Shown here piece after piece: positions 21,901 to 32,868 of a stretch of DNA of 64,000 bases (position 1 is the first letter of the stretch; every line of letters starts with the position of its first letter). This DNA comes from Gordius sp. MW1. Taxonomy: Eukaryota; Nematomorpha; Gordioida; Gordea; Gordiidae. A model generated the notes under the pieces. The model saw only the letters and a list, made by a program, of their open reading frames with translations. It ran no database searches and was not told the origin of the DNA. Location of the stretch: assembly GCA_964036665.1 (NCBI GenBank), contig OZ038530.1:14107001-14171000 (forward strand), in the 5' to 3' direction. The position numbers and the translations under genes are program-made.

Positions 21901-22617
21901 GGCTTAGCCAATTTATCCTATATATTAAGGCTATTATAATTATTTTCAATTTTATAAGATAGTATGATAGTGAACTGCATTCATTTAGACAAAATACATT
22001 TGCTAATTATGTAAGAGTACACATGTAATATTATATACTTAAAACGCTCTTAATATAAATGCCCATATTATAGGCAAATTGGAAATCTGCACGATATGCT
22101 TGTTTTGGATATTTTACGTCCTTTTTACTTGAAATAGTTGATGTAATTTTGCCTGATCGTGAACATTTAATATTATTTATGGTTTATGCCTATTATCCTA
22201 ATGGTGAATGTGAATAAAGGTTTATTTAGGTCGTGGTCAATTACATTTGTGCAGTAAATAATTTTATTTTTAATAACATTTTAACATATTTGGATGCAAT
22301 AATACAATTTAAATCGTGAACTAGCAAAGCATGATTAAGCTAATGACTGGAATTAAAAACGGTTAACTTGCGAAAATATGTTTTGGGAAGATCTATATTG
22401 ATAGAAATATAAAAAAGCTGCATCAATGCATTTTGAAATTTAATTTCGCTTGCGAAAACAACTTCGTTGCTATGAATCCGGTGGATAGCATAATTTAGGC
22501 AGCGGCCTTGGTGGCACAAATGGCATAATTTATGGCCTTAATCCTGCTCCAAGTCCAGTTATTAGTGATGGGATTATACAACATACCGTGAAGTTTGTTG
22601 ATCGTGCACCCATCTAA
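12945..22617 (+). CDS. CRISP-type CAP-domain secreted protein
   Basis: Exons: 12945-13115, 15296-15386, 15466-15605, 16081-16166, 16905-17029, 18079-18114, 21515-21589, 22499-22617. All junctions are GT-AG and phases agree, giving 280 residues. A hydrophobic N-terminus (about 25 residues) looks like a signal peptide. The CAP fold then follows: AHNDFRAAVNPP, a Trp and a Cys-x3-His segment, GGGQNLF, a WHGEV helix, GHYTQ at the end of exon 3, VVWGETKEIGC starting exon 4, CNYYPPGN across exons 4-5. The tail has eight cysteines over exons 5-7, like a CRISP hinge region. CAP proteins are extracellular, with roles from sterol binding to immunity and venoms; this one's role is unknown. Of the cavity residues His, Glu, Glu, His, the first Glu (usual GENL) is Gln. 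An alternative last exon is listed separately. Large transposons occupy introns 1, 5 and 6. Confidence 0.88.
13329..15155. mobile_element. hAT-type miniature element in CAP intron 1, split by a second insertion
   Basis: The ends are inverted: CATGGGCGTACCC at 13329 and GGGTACGCCCATG at 15155. They are flanked by a perfect 8-bp direct repeat TTTATACT (13321-13328 and 15156-15163), the hallmark of hAT insertion. The outer parts (13329-13431 and 15047-15155) match the C-run structure of the roughly 160-bp copies elsewhere in the window. The middle is foreign and listed separately. Confidence 0.85.
13443..15035. mobile_element. 1.6-kb non-coding insertion with 11-bp target duplication
   Basis: ATTAGCCAGGG occurs directly at 13432-13442 and 15036-15046, bracketing this segment inside the hAT miniature element. 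The termini are imperfect inverted repeats: GGCAGCCGGTGTCAGG with ATTGTCAGATTCAA on the left, and TTGAATCTGACAA with ACACCGGACC and CTGCC on the right. A target duplication of about 9-11 bp with inverted ends would fit a Mutator-like element. Internally a stretch of about 100 bp (about 13620-13725) is repeated at about 13920-14028. No transposase frame is present. Confidence 0.65.
17186..17764. mobile_element. TAGTGTTG-family hAT-like element, copy A
   Basis: The left end is TAGTGTTGTAAAAACGGCT and continues GGTTTTGTTTGGTCGA. The right end is its inverted form, TCGACCAAATAAAACCC then CGTTTTTACAACACT. It lies in CAP intron 5. The flanks ATAGCTTA and GTAGCTTC match at 6 of 8 positions, consistent with an aged 8-bp duplication. 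At 579 bp it is longer than copies B and D, and its centre may hold another insertion. Confidence 0.7.
18904..20963 (+). mobile_element. Solitary copy of the minisatellite element in CAP intron 6
   Basis: This is a complete copy of the 3.6-12 kb family outside that block. It begins at the GGGCC-TTC-GGCCC hairpin and ends at AAATTGCATAGCAATTA. ATAGCT occurs at 18898-18903 and 20964-20969, a candidate target duplication: 6 bp if the element starts CGGGCC, or ATAG if it starts CTCGGG. Inside are GGGTTAGGGTTAG (about 19145), a fragment with AATAGCTCAGTGGATTGAA resembling a tRNA 5' half (about 19548), eight or so minisatellite monomers (19448-20520), and the GAGATAGAGATGAGG and GGACAAC modules. 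It has no coding frame. Confidence 0.75.
19540..19585 (+). other. 5'-half tRNA-like fragment
   Basis: GGTCTAATAGCTCAGTGGAT followed by TGAACGTCTGACTAG resembles the D-arm, A box and anticodon arm of a tRNA. No T-arm follows, so at best it is a truncated tRNA-derived piece within the repeat element. Confidence 0.25.
22074..22132 (+). CDS. Alternative last exon of the CAP gene (hydrophobic tail)
   Basis: This exon follows an acceptor ATTATAG, has the same phase as 22499-22617 and ends in TGA. It would replace the 39-codon soluble tail with about 19 residues that are mostly hydrophobic (ICLFWIFYVLF), which could act as a membrane or GPI-anchor signal. It may be chance: the segment is short and AT-rich, whereas the downstream alternative is longer and has more coding-like composition. 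I prefer 22499-22617 as the main end. Confidence 0.3.
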
Positions 22618-23659
22618 AGTTATGTAGTAAAGTTCAATATTAAACAATTATAGCCTTAAAATTTCCTAACCTAAAAAACTATAATGGTCAAAAACAACTT
22701 TTTATTAAATATATAAAATACATTGGCTTAAAACTTTTCCACCTCCGCCCATGTAATTTTTTAAGCGTTTTTAGAAAATTTTGTTGGGACGGGTGGTTTA
22801 TTTAAAAAAATTCGGGTTTATGTTGAAAAATCGAGACATTGCAATTTCTATTAGGTGGGATAAAGCAATAATGTATGAAATATAGATTTAATCTATGATT
22901 TAAAACATAGAATTTTTAAAAAATTAATTTCTGATGGACGATAAATTTACAAACTAAGATAATTTTCTTTAAAATGCATACACCCTTTTTGAGTCATAGT
23001 TGTGTACAAAATTTAAGACTAACCAGACGGGGTGAGTCAAGCAAATATAATATTTTTGTGGCCTATGAAGACAAGCACATTAGCTTTTAATAAATAAAAA
23101 TTGTTATACCGTTACTTTAGTATAAAAAATGCCAACAAATTGTTTTGTAAAATTTATATACAACTAACGCAGTCATGAAATAAACCAAACCAAGGCTATC
23201 AATTTAAGCGTGAAGGTCATCTAATAAGGCAAGGAGGTAGAACCTTGATGGATGTATTATTGAAAAAAGGCGTGGTGAAAAATAAGCATATTTTAAAGCA
23301 AATTTTTATAAAAAAGACCTTAAAAGCTTCCTGAATTGTTGGCGCATAATTTAAAATTGTCTTTAAATGCTAGGGAAGTGGATTTGTCTTAAGACCAGGA
23401 AAATATATGCATTCTGTTTATGAAATATTAATCTGTCATGAAATAAATGAAATATTTTTTTTTAGTTTGTTATTCACAATTTAACCTAAAATTGAGTTAT
23501 AGCTAAAAGAATTAATTAAAAATTACTAAATAAATCCATCCCTCCAACTCCTCCTAAAAACTATTTTTTTATTGTGTCTTAAAGTCTTTGCACAATAGTA
23601 TTAAAGGCAACCTAAAAATAAAATGGTAAAATGTTAAAAATTTGTGATATAAAACAAAC
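22618..23659. other. Region between the convergent CAP and COQ3 genes
   Basis: It is AT-rich and contains no recognisable gene. The 3' UTRs of both neighbours should end here. The last exon of COQ3, which I could not place, probably lies between about 22700 and 23620 on the minus strand. Confidence 0.4.
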
Positions 23660-24811
23660 TTTTTTCCATGATATTAACGAGCGTTTCTGGCTTTACAAAT
23701 TTATCGTATTGATGGAGACCTTTGGGGAGAAGTTTGAAGACATCTTCAACAAGGGTTATGACAAAGACATTGGAAAGCCACGTTTGATTAATTGTGGTAA
23801 AAATTACCAAGCCACCAGGCTTTAATAAAACAAAAACACGGGATTGTAAGGCTAAAAATGTCTCAATTTTTGTTAAAATATAGTTAAAAACATAAACATA
23901 GCTCTTGCTTTCTTGAATTAAGGCTTAACTAGGGTCACCAAAATTTAATATAGAAATCTGAACTAAAACAGATTATAATTATCTCAAGGATTTAATTTTT
24001 TTGTGTAAAAAGGTTGTTTTAAGGGAATTTGGAATAGCATTGTATCCTTTGAGTATCACACTTCACCAGCTGCTTTTAAATTCCAAAAAATTTAATAGTT
24101 TTAAGGCAAAGATTGTATGCAAAACCAACAATAAAACTTGTTTAAAATTATTTAAAAATTTACTTTCACGCATTTGATACAGGCAATTACAAAATCTTCA
24201 ACATCATCTACATGCTCAACCACTTCTGATGCAACACACGCATCAAAATAATTAGGGGTCTCTAATGATTTGTGTTGAATAGTACATGATTCATATTTTA
24301 AGTTATTTTTGATGTGTGGATAGTGTAATGCATGATCATTTGCCATTGTGATATTTTCTTTTGTATCAATACCCAATACAGATGCTCCAATATTTGCTAA
24401 AGGCTAAATTAAAATTAAGACTCTAGTTTATTTATTATAAAAACAATCTAATAATTTTGAACACTTTGTAAAATAATATTTCTATAATAAAAATTGTTAA
24501 TCAAACCTAAAGCGTGTTGAAAATGTTTAAAAAAAATAATACAATAAGATAATTGTATAGGTCATCTTTCTTACTGACTTCTGATAAAATTCCACCACCA
24601 CATCCAACATCTATTATTTTATACCCTTCCAAAGGCAGTGATTTATTCACATACAATATATTTTTCGTCAAATTATCTCTAATAAAGGGAACTCGGAGAC
24701 GATTCATACTATGTAAGCCTCTAAATGTGCCTTCTCCATCCCACCATTCACCAGTTATAGGATTTGAAGTTTTTAAGGTATTTTCATCATTTAATTTGTC
24801 TTTAAAACCTA
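23660..24811 (-). CDS. COQ3: Ubiquinone biosynthesis O-methyltransferase, mitochondrial (partial model)
   Basis: COQ3 performs the two SAM-dependent O-methylations of ubiquinone synthesis on the matrix side of the inner mitochondrial membrane. Exons recognised, in transcript order: 24811-24579, 24403-24164, 23819 to about 23660. Exon 1 here covers EWWDGEGTFRGLHSMNRLRV and the SAM-binding motif IDVGCGGGILSE; splicing to PLANIGASVLGID restores the family sequence exactly at the GAA|GTCAGT donor. The next exon has VASEVVEHVDDVEDF, and the following one PGG, TTIN and LPKGLHQYDKFVKPETL, all typical COQ3 blocks. The mitochondrial presequence exon and the last roughly 50-60 residues are not placed. 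A methionine at 24950 starts a basic, presequence-like stretch, but its donor phase does not match. It is convergent with the CAP gene. Confidence 0.9.
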
Positions 24812-24950
24812 CTAAAGATACATGAAAAGATCTATTTTAAATTTAGCCACAGAGCCTTTTTAAAAATAGGTACATCAAATATATTTAACATAGTTACCGA
24901 TTTAAAACAAAAAAACTTGTTGCTTTCCCGATTTTGATATACAATCTCAT

Positions 24951-27331
24951 TTAATCAGCTGACAAATTTTTACCATCAAATTGTAGCGATTATTAATAAA
25001 TACATAGTCTATGAATAAATCTTTCAACTGGTTGCAGATTAAAGATAGATCTATTTCTATCCTAACTTGTTGTAGACATTTACTAGACATAATATTAACC
25101 CGTCATTATATACCAAAAATATAAAATTTAACTATGGATCTTAGTTTAAAATAGGGCCTAATTTTCTTAATAATTCATAGGCAGGCTGTTGTTGATTAGT
25201 AGTCAAATATGCCAGTAGAGCTCATAGATTGAGCTCCAAATAAAAGATCTTGTTAAAAGAAGCAGTTGGCTTGACTTCATTTTATTTGTACGTAGATTTA
25301 CGTTTATTAGATCATTTCTTTTGGTTTAGAGCGGTTAGTCAATATAAAGTATGGCTGAATTGTAATAACATGGAGGGCCATACATTTGATAAAATAGAGA
25401 TATGTATTAATTTTTTTGTCTAAAGCAATATTAAACAAGGCTCTTCATTTTAGTAATGATTGACCTTTTTGCAATCCTTAGTAAATCTAATTTAAAAAAA
25501 AATATCATTAGGCATGAATACGTGCATACCCTTAGATAATCAAATATCTAAATATAAGCCACGGCAAAACAAACGATATAAATTCAAATTACACTGGCGC
25601 TTGTATAATTAATATGTCAGAGATTGTTTGGAAGGAGGAAATCCTCTGCTAGCCTATAAATTGCCATTGCATTTTTAGGAGGTATTAGGACAGGAAGATA
25701 CAAGATATAAAAATACGCTTGGCATTAAAAGGATCAAATTATTTACATTTGAAATTTTATTTTGAAAAATATCTTTTCATCGTGAAACATGTGTAATCGT
25801 CAAAGCGCATTTCACTTATTGGGGCCGCCTTGCAGAGCGAGCACGGATCTGAGTTTTAAGCTAACTATATGTCGTTTAATTTTGAGCGTTTATTTTTGAG
25901 TGTATTCAATATGCATTGTCGCGTGCTTCTTCATAAACTTGAAGGCTAATGGATTACAGGGATATCATTTCTGTATTCGATTGAACGTGAACTCTCAAAC
26001 CTTCTAGCATTCTTTTAGGAAAGTTGCTTAAATATTTCAGCCTTTCGTACCCGAATCTATCTAATACCAAATAGGTTTTGTTAGATTTAATGCCTTACTG
26101 GGATTTTACGATAAAATCAGTCTATATAGTTTATCAATCGGCTAATAAATCCTATTGTCTTCAAAAGTTCCATTATGGCTGAAAACTTTGTATATATAAA
26201 CATTGATTTATTGAACGGGTTTTTTCCTAATTGAATCGATTATTAATTCAATGGTTTTTATGCAGGCAATAGCATTTGCATACAATTCAGCCGTTTCAAT
26301 TTAATGGGATTATTATGACTTGGTTTTAAACCAAATATTGCAAAAACGCACGTATTTAGGGCATCGTTATATTTGTAGGTCAAACAATTTACACGAGCAA
26401 AATATCATGCGAAAATAGTTTACTTATTTGAGTCAGTCCCAAAATTGAAATAGAGCATTGAATTTTGGCATAGATTAAGTTTTTACTTTAATTTAGGGAT
26501 AAAATCTTAAGATGGTTGTAATTAATTTTAAACCAAGGTATAAAGAGGGTGCGATATACGACGGGTGGTAACCGTGAATCAAATAACAATAACTTTAATT
26601 AACATGGCATCTAGGACACAATTTAAAATAGCACTGAATTATCCCTATCTCTTTTAGCATGGGACTCGAAAATAATAACAGACATATAACATTTTCTCTT
26701 ATTGAAGCTCATCAGTATGCCGTAATTAATTTCTTAGTTGCATACTAATCGAGATAGGTATATAATTGGATCCTAGATGCCATGTTAGAATTATTAACAT
26801 TTGATTCATTACCACCCGTCGTAAATCAAGCCCTCTTTACATAAACCCAAACCGGAATCGATCCTTATTTCAACATTAAATTAAAATTCCAATATGTTTA
26901 ATTCAGACGATTTTAGAACTCCCTAAATACATTAGGCCAAGAAATATTAACCTTCGATCTCCTTCAAATTGGGGGTTTTACTAAATTTTTATGCTCTTTC
27001 TATATTGGGACAAGCTAATAAGATTATTTGCATTTTATTCCCCTATGCATGTAATTGCCCGAATGATTTCAAAAGGTCCATTTTATTGCATATTATCATT
27101 TTACATCGTAAAGGTGAATAATATCAAACGTCAACAAAACATTAAAAATGCAAAATATAATGCTTTCACTTAAAAAGTAAATCATATTGATCACGCGGGA
27201 GGCTTGACGGCTTATGTATAGATAACCTTATTAAGATACGAATTGCATTTGTTTGAATGTTATGTTTTGAATTTTTTGTTTGACAATTCTAACGTTACCG
27301 ATTGAATTATTTTGAGCATTGTGAGATTCAT
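24951..27331. other. Gene-free stretch with one long inverted repeat
   Basis: No coding region is supported. The only structure I see is an imperfect inverted repeat at 26542-26838, listed separately. Short open frames such as 26991-27173 have no recognisable content. Confidence 0.5.
26542..26838. repeat. Imperfect long inverted repeat (possible miniature DNA transposon)
   Basis: The left arm begins AAAGAGGGTGCGATATACGA with CGGGTGGTAA, AATCAAAT and ATGGCATCTAGG. The right arm carries the complements in reverse order: CCTAGATGCCAT, ATTTGATT, TTACCACCCGTCGT and CCCTCTTT. Each arm is about 110-130 bp with mismatches and small gaps. I see no clear target duplication or transposase. Confidence 0.65.
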
Positions 27332-28927
27332 CTACTGACTGTATCTGTCATTGTTGTTAAATACTATTTTAGAGTTAGATGGATTTTCTTGTGTATGTAA
27401 TTGAGCAACACTTGGGTGTAATTTATTATATTCCGGTTCACAAGAGCAATAACTAGTCTCTAATTTTGGGGGCCGAGAATCGCTCGTTATGATTTGCCTG
27501 CAACACAAATTACCAAAGCTTTTTTGGTCTTGCAGCATGGAAGGGTTTCCATAAACTTTTATGTTATCCTTTTGCATAATTATATTAGAATTTATTGGAA
27601 CAATGGTATTATAAAGACCGCTATGTTGGTGGTCTTGATTTTTATATACAGGTGGTTCAATTATTTGCCTTTCGGTTTTAGCATGATATTGCGAATTTTT
27701 GGATAAACATAAACACGACCTATAACAAGGTTCATTTTCAACGAGATTATGTGCAAAACTTCTGGTCATGCAAGGATTATCAATCAACTGCCTTTGCGCT
27801 GGTCCGTGATACAAATCGTTTACTGAATTCAAGTAATAAATATTATTGTTATGCAACTCTCCATTGTTTTTTGCGTGATGTGTTATTGAATCTAATGGAG
27901 AAAAATTGGCTTGCTTTAAATTTTGGGTTGGATTTGATAGCATATTATATTGTGAAACACAACTACGCGGATTATCATAAGCCGGTTTTGGGTAATTATC
28001 ATAGACAGGAGCTATGGGCAAATTTGAATTTATCAACGGATTTATACAATTCAAGTTGCAGTTTAATTGACTTTCCTGGACAGTTTGCGTAAATGGAGCA
28101 ACATTTTTTACAATGGTGTTATCAGGCCCAATAACTGTTTGACAATAATATGGGGTATTTTTTACTAATTGGGGCAAAACACCAAGGTTACCAATAGGCG
28201 TCGGTCGCTGCGTAGCTATTTGGTTTATTGAGTTATTAGTAAATATTCCTAAATTTGTTGGTGAATTAGGATAAATTTGCCGATCGTTGATTAGGCTTTG
28301 ATTGTTACTATTAGTCGGGTTCAGGTGTCCATAAGAGCTGTAGGGCTGCAAGGGATTGTAAATTTGAGTATTACAGTGGGGCAAATTATTCATCATCGGT
28401 AACCTGCATTCATACAAGTTATTATAAGGATTTGCCGTTCCCAGGTACAATGCATTATTTTGGTGTGGATATGCATAATTGAACATTTTTGGTGGATAAT
28501 TAGGAACCCAGGGTGACATAGATGGCCCTTGGTTAAAAAAATAAGGGCTAATATTAGGGACATTAGAGTCAAAGGGGCGATTTACCACATTGTGTCCCCA
28601 GCCATTTTTGAGGTGATTATATTGTAACAATTGTTTGTCTGTATTTGGCTTTATGCAATCCAAAACAATTTCCTCTCGTGGTTTGCCAGATAATATTTTT
28701 TGGTACAAAAGATTTAAATCTTCCCATAGTTCGGGGTCCGTCACAGCCGCAGATTTATTATTCAAAATGGGTGATGATTGGGCGTTTTCCAATGACAATT
28801 TTGACTTGTGAATGTTGTATAATGCCCTGTCTACATGGTTAAAAAAGTCAGATGTCTCGTAATTTTGAGGATTATCTGCTCTTTTTTTCTGCTTTGAATA
28901 TTTATTAACATTTTCTAATCTTCCCAT
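27332..28927 (-). CDS. Asn/Pro/Tyr/Gln-rich protein of unknown function, single exon
   Basis: A 531-residue uninterrupted frame in AT-rich DNA is very unlikely by chance. Residues 1-100 are basic then mixed, with FFNHVDRALYNIH and a predicted-helix segment ending KPREEIVLDCIKPNTDKQLL. From about 105 onward it is low complexity, rich in Asn, Pro, Tyr, Gln and Ser (for example NNLYECRLPMMNNLP), and probably disordered, with small Cys clusters near 400-410 (CRSCLC) and 475-505. There is no signal peptide or membrane segment. The first 100 residues vaguely recall the N-terminus of the nucleolar Pumilio-type protein Nop9, but no PUF repeats follow, so I do not assign that name. It has no close neighbour gene. 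Confidence 0.75.
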   Translation of the reverse strand: MGRLENVNKYSKQKKRADNPQNYETSDFFNHVDRALYNIHKSKLSLENAQSSPILNNKSAAVTDPELWEDLNLLYQKILSGKPREEIVLDCIKPNTDKQLLQYNHLKNGWGHNVVNRPFDSNVPNISPYFFNQGPSMSPWVPNYPPKMFNYAYPHQNNALYLGTANPYNNLYECRLPMMNNLPHCNTQIYNPLQPYSSYGHLNPTNSNNQSLINDRQIYPNSPTNLGIFTNNSINQIATQRPTPIGNLGVLPQLVKNTPYYCQTVIGPDNTIVKNVAPFTQTVQESQLNCNLNCINPLINSNLPIAPVYDNYPKPAYDNPRSCVSQYNMLSNPTQNLKQANFSPLDSITHHAKNNGELHNNNIYYLNSVNDLYHGPAQRQLIDNPCMTRSFAHNLVENEPCYRSCLCLSKNSQYHAKTERQIIEPPVYKNQDHQHSGLYNTIVPINSNIIMQKDNIKVYGNPSMLQDQKSFGNLCCRQIITSDSRPPKLETSYCSCEPEYNKLHPSVAQLHTQENPSNSKIVFNNNDRYSQ

Positions 28928-29812
28928 GATTAAAGTTAAAACTTTATCGCCATTTTTTTAATGTAACAATAAGTATATCTGGTAATAACATTTGTATTAG
29001 TAGCGTTTGATTTGCAATGTAATAGTGACGTAAAAATATTACAAGGTTCAAGTCATTATAGTTAAAAAGGTTATATTATAAACAATCTTATAAATTTAAA
29101 ATTTCTGTTTGTGTATCTCTCCTTAAGATCTCTATAACTAACCATTTTATGGAACTGTCCTCATCCCCCTCATTGACATTATAGCAAAGGACGGCACCTG
29201 TCATTCGATAACCCACTGGCTTCCAGGGGAGGGAAGAAACGCGATAGCGTTAGCAAAATTCCATGGGCTTACACTCGAAATACATGTCGGAATATTACAA
29301 TTGTAGAATCGTAATTAAATTAATTGTATACAAATAGTCAACGGTGCTTTAAATCGTTAATTGAGCATTACCTGAAATAATTAACGTCTTTACTTTACTA
29401 TATAAACGAAACCATACTCTTACAAGGCACTAACTCTTTTCTTTTTCCTCTCTTTATAATTTAGGCTAAATAAATAGTATCCCCTCCAAAAAATAATCAT
29501 AAACATTTTTTGCCAAAGTAAACAGCTTCCTGGTCTTCTGATAAGAGAAGGTATGAGAAAATATACCATTATTTCTTCAATTTTCTCTTTCTTAATGCAG
29601 TGCAGGCGAGCCCTGGTAACCAAATACCCGAGATAATATATAAAATAGACAATTTAACACCGCTATCACTTAGGACCTAAAAAAAATCTACTTGAAGCAG
29701 AGGATTGCAATAAACATTATTAAAATGTATTTCGAACCATAAATTTAGGCTGGTTTGTTAATTTAATGTAGCTATCACAGTCAATTGTACAATCTTTGGA
29801 TTATATATATAT
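28928..29812. other. Gene-free stretch between the orphan gene and the RTE element
   Basis: It should contain the promoter of the minus-strand gene starting at 28927. No other gene or repeat is evident. Confidence 0.5.
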
Positions 29813-30060
29813 ATTGAGATGGAAAAAATAACACTACCAACGACGGTCCCAAGTCCATGTGAAAAAAGTAGAGGGTTGGCGTCAGGTCGGAAGCCGGCTG
29901 TAAAAAAGCAACTCCAAACAACATGGCAGCTTCAAATACGAACTTATACCAGAATGCTAGGGCGTCCTCCCCAAACGACGCGCATTGCGTCATCCGCCCG
30001 TGCAATGTGAAAAGTATACAAGGGTTACCGCCTCACTCACAACGAAGGCGATTAAGGAAT

Positions 30061-30846
30061 CTAGTTGTCGAACGGACAAGAGTGGCCAGCTGGAATGTGG
30101 GCACGCTGACGTAGAAGAGCATCGAGGTTGCGCAGATGCTAAAAAGGCGAGGGATACACATAGCGTTTCTACAAGAAACGCGGTGGCATGGAACAAAAGC
30201 CAGGGAGCTAGGAGATGGTTACAAGCTATACTACTCGGGTTCCCCATCACTGAAGAACGGGGTCGGTATAGTGCTTAGCGATTCCTTTAAGGACAAGGTA
30301 GTCGAAGTCAAACGATGCTCGGATAGATTGATGTGCATAAAGCTGGCGGATCAAGGCGGCCTTGTCAATGTTATTTGTGCGTATTCGCCCCAGGTTGGAT
30401 GTTCCGAAAATAAGAAGGACAAATTCTATGAGAAGCTCGAAAAAGAAATACGCTACGTGAAGCCTGACGAGAATCTCATCATCGGAGCAGATTTTAATGG
30501 GCACGTTGGGAAAGAAAGGGGCGTGTACGAACGACACGGCGGGCATGGCTATGGGGTGAAGGATAAAGAGGGAGAGAAGTTACCACAGATGGCGCAAGCT
30601 TACGATATGGCCATTGTGAATACCTTTTTTCAGAAGCGTACCGAACATTTAGCGACGTACAGCAGTGGGGATCACCTTACACAGGTCGACTACACCCTAG
30701 TGAAGCGCAAAAATTTGTGGCAAGTTAAAGATTGCAAGGTTATACCGGGGGAAGAAATCGCCAAACAACATCGGCCAGTTGTCCTCGATATAGCAAAAAG
30801 GATTTTTCCCGAAAGGAGAAAAGTCTACACACCAAGGACAAAGTAA
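30061..30846 (+). pseudogene. APE-type endonuclease domain of the RTE element
   Basis: The visible endonuclease motifs in order are ASWNVGTLT (Asn of the first metal site), LQETRW (catalytic Glu), ICAYSPQ, GADFNGHVG (Asp and Asn) and YTLVKRKN; the final box ends in a KQHRPV segment (SDH-like motif). The catalytic set is complete, but a TAG follows the first motif and the frame breaks at about 30840 before the RT. The domain makes the first-strand nick for target-primed reverse transcription. Confidence 0.88.
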
Positions 30847-32868
30847 AGCTTAAGGATGATCGTGCAAATGAAATGTTTCACGCTCGAGCAAATCCGCTCT
30901 TGAAGGTTGCAGGCTTGGGGGGCGACATTAACAAAAGGTGGGACACCGTTGCAAATGTTCTAAAGGAAGCGGCCTTTCAAATCTTGGGACGAACTAAGGG
31001 CGGCAGAGATCACAAGCGTGAACTATGGTGGTGGAATGACTCGGTCAAAGAGGCTATAGAAGAAAAGAAGGCGTTGTACCTACTATGGTACAAAACGAAG
31101 AAAGGAGAAGACTACGTGGCATATCGTGAAGCGAAACGCAAAGCTAAGATAGCGGTTGCGATAGCGAAGAACGAGGCTTACACCGAGATGGCAAACAAGC
31201 TCGATACCAAGGGCGGCGACATTATGTATAAACTCGCAAAGATTAGGGAGAAAAAAAGTCGAGATGTCGGGACACTGAAAGTCATTAAAAGTGAAGAGGG
31301 ACGAACGTTGTGCAAACCGAAAGAAGTCATCAAAAGATGGAAAAATTATTTCCAAAATATGATGAACAAAACGAATGATAGAAGACCGCTAGAGAGGGTG
31401 GAACCGAACTCGAACTTGGTTTTACCATTGCAGGCTTATGAAGTAGGAGCGCAACTAACGAAGATGCTGGAAGGGAAAGCGCTAGGTCCCGATGATCTAC
31501 CGATCGAAGCTTGGCTTGGGTGCAAAGGAGAAGGAATCGACATAATGACAGGCCTATTTAACGCTATGCTGTATGAGAGTCGTATCCCTGACCAATGGAG
31601 GGAAAGTACGATCATACCCATATACAAAGGCAAAGGAGACGCGCAGGAATGTGGCAACTTTAGAGGTATCAAGTTGACCTGCCACTCACTAAAACTACTA
31701 AAAAGGGTGCTAGTGAAAAGGCTCAGTGACGAAGTATGTCTCTCGCCTAATCAGTTTGGATTCGTTGCCGGTAAATCAACGATGGATCCAATCTTTGCGT
31801 TGAAGCAGACGATGGAAAAAATGGCGACATAAGAAAGAACTTACACATGGTCTTCATCGATTTAGAAAAGGCCTACGATACCCCTCCGAGAGACTTAATA
31901 TGGTGGTCCCTTAGAGCCAGAAATATACCCGAAGGATATGTTCGACTTATCAAGGAAATGTATAATGGCGCGGTTGCATCTGTTAGGTCTACCGTAGGAG
32001 AAACGAAACCCTTCCGAATAATGATTGGACTACATCAAGGGTCAGCGTTAAGCCCATTCTTGTTTAATCTAATTATGGATACAATAACAAAGGACTTGCA
32101 CAAGCCAGCCCCTTGGACTATGCTATATGCCGATGATATTGTCCTATGCGATGAAACAAGAGAAGGGGTTTTTCATCAGGCGAAAAAATGGTCAGAACGT
32201 TTTTCGGAATTCGGGTTAAAGGTCAGCGAGAAGAAAACGGTTTACATGCAAACGATGGGCGGTAGTCCGCAAATGCACAAAAATGACGGTCCAATGTACA
32301 CGGAGGTTGATATGTTCACATATCTTGGCTCGCTATTACATCAAGAGGGAGGATGTACCGCCGAAGTCCATTCTCGGATCAAAAAAGCATGGCTCAAGTG
32401 GCGCAGCATCTCCGGTGTCATGTGCGACAAAAAGACCCAATTTGGTTGAAAAGCAAGGCGTTCAAAACCATCGTGCGACCGGTCTTGCTTTACGGGAGCG
32501 AAACATGGGCTGTAACCACCGCGGAGGAGAAACTCTTGCAAGTCACGGAAATGAGAATGGTGCGATGGAGCTTAGGCTACACCAAGCTGGATCGCAGGAC
32601 GAACGAATCCTTGATGACAAAGATGGGTATACAAGCGACGAAGGACTTCTTAAGAGAAAATCGACTTCGGTGGTACGGCAATGTATTACGAAGAGACGAG
32701 GACGATGTTACACGGCGAACGCTGGAGATGGACGTGCCTGGAAGAAGAGGAAGGGGCAGACCACGTGCCACTTGGAAACGACTGTTCGAAAAGGATATGG
32801 ACGTCAAACAGATGGAAATTGGCATGGCATTTACGCGACTCAGATGGAAGAGGCTGCTGAAAACTTAA
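30845..32868 (+). pseudogene. Reverse transcriptase and C-terminal region of the RTE element
   Basis: The RT palm and fingers motifs are present: ALGPDDLPIEAW, STIIPIYKGKGD, FRGIKLTCHSLKL, QFGFVAGKST, FIDLEKAYD, HQGSALSPFLF and the active site YADD at 32126-32137. The C-terminal block contains VLLYGSETW and RRDEDD. The frame is carried by three segments (to 31832, 31847-32449, 32353-32868), separated by frameshifts near 31835 and 32440. Confidence 0.88.
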
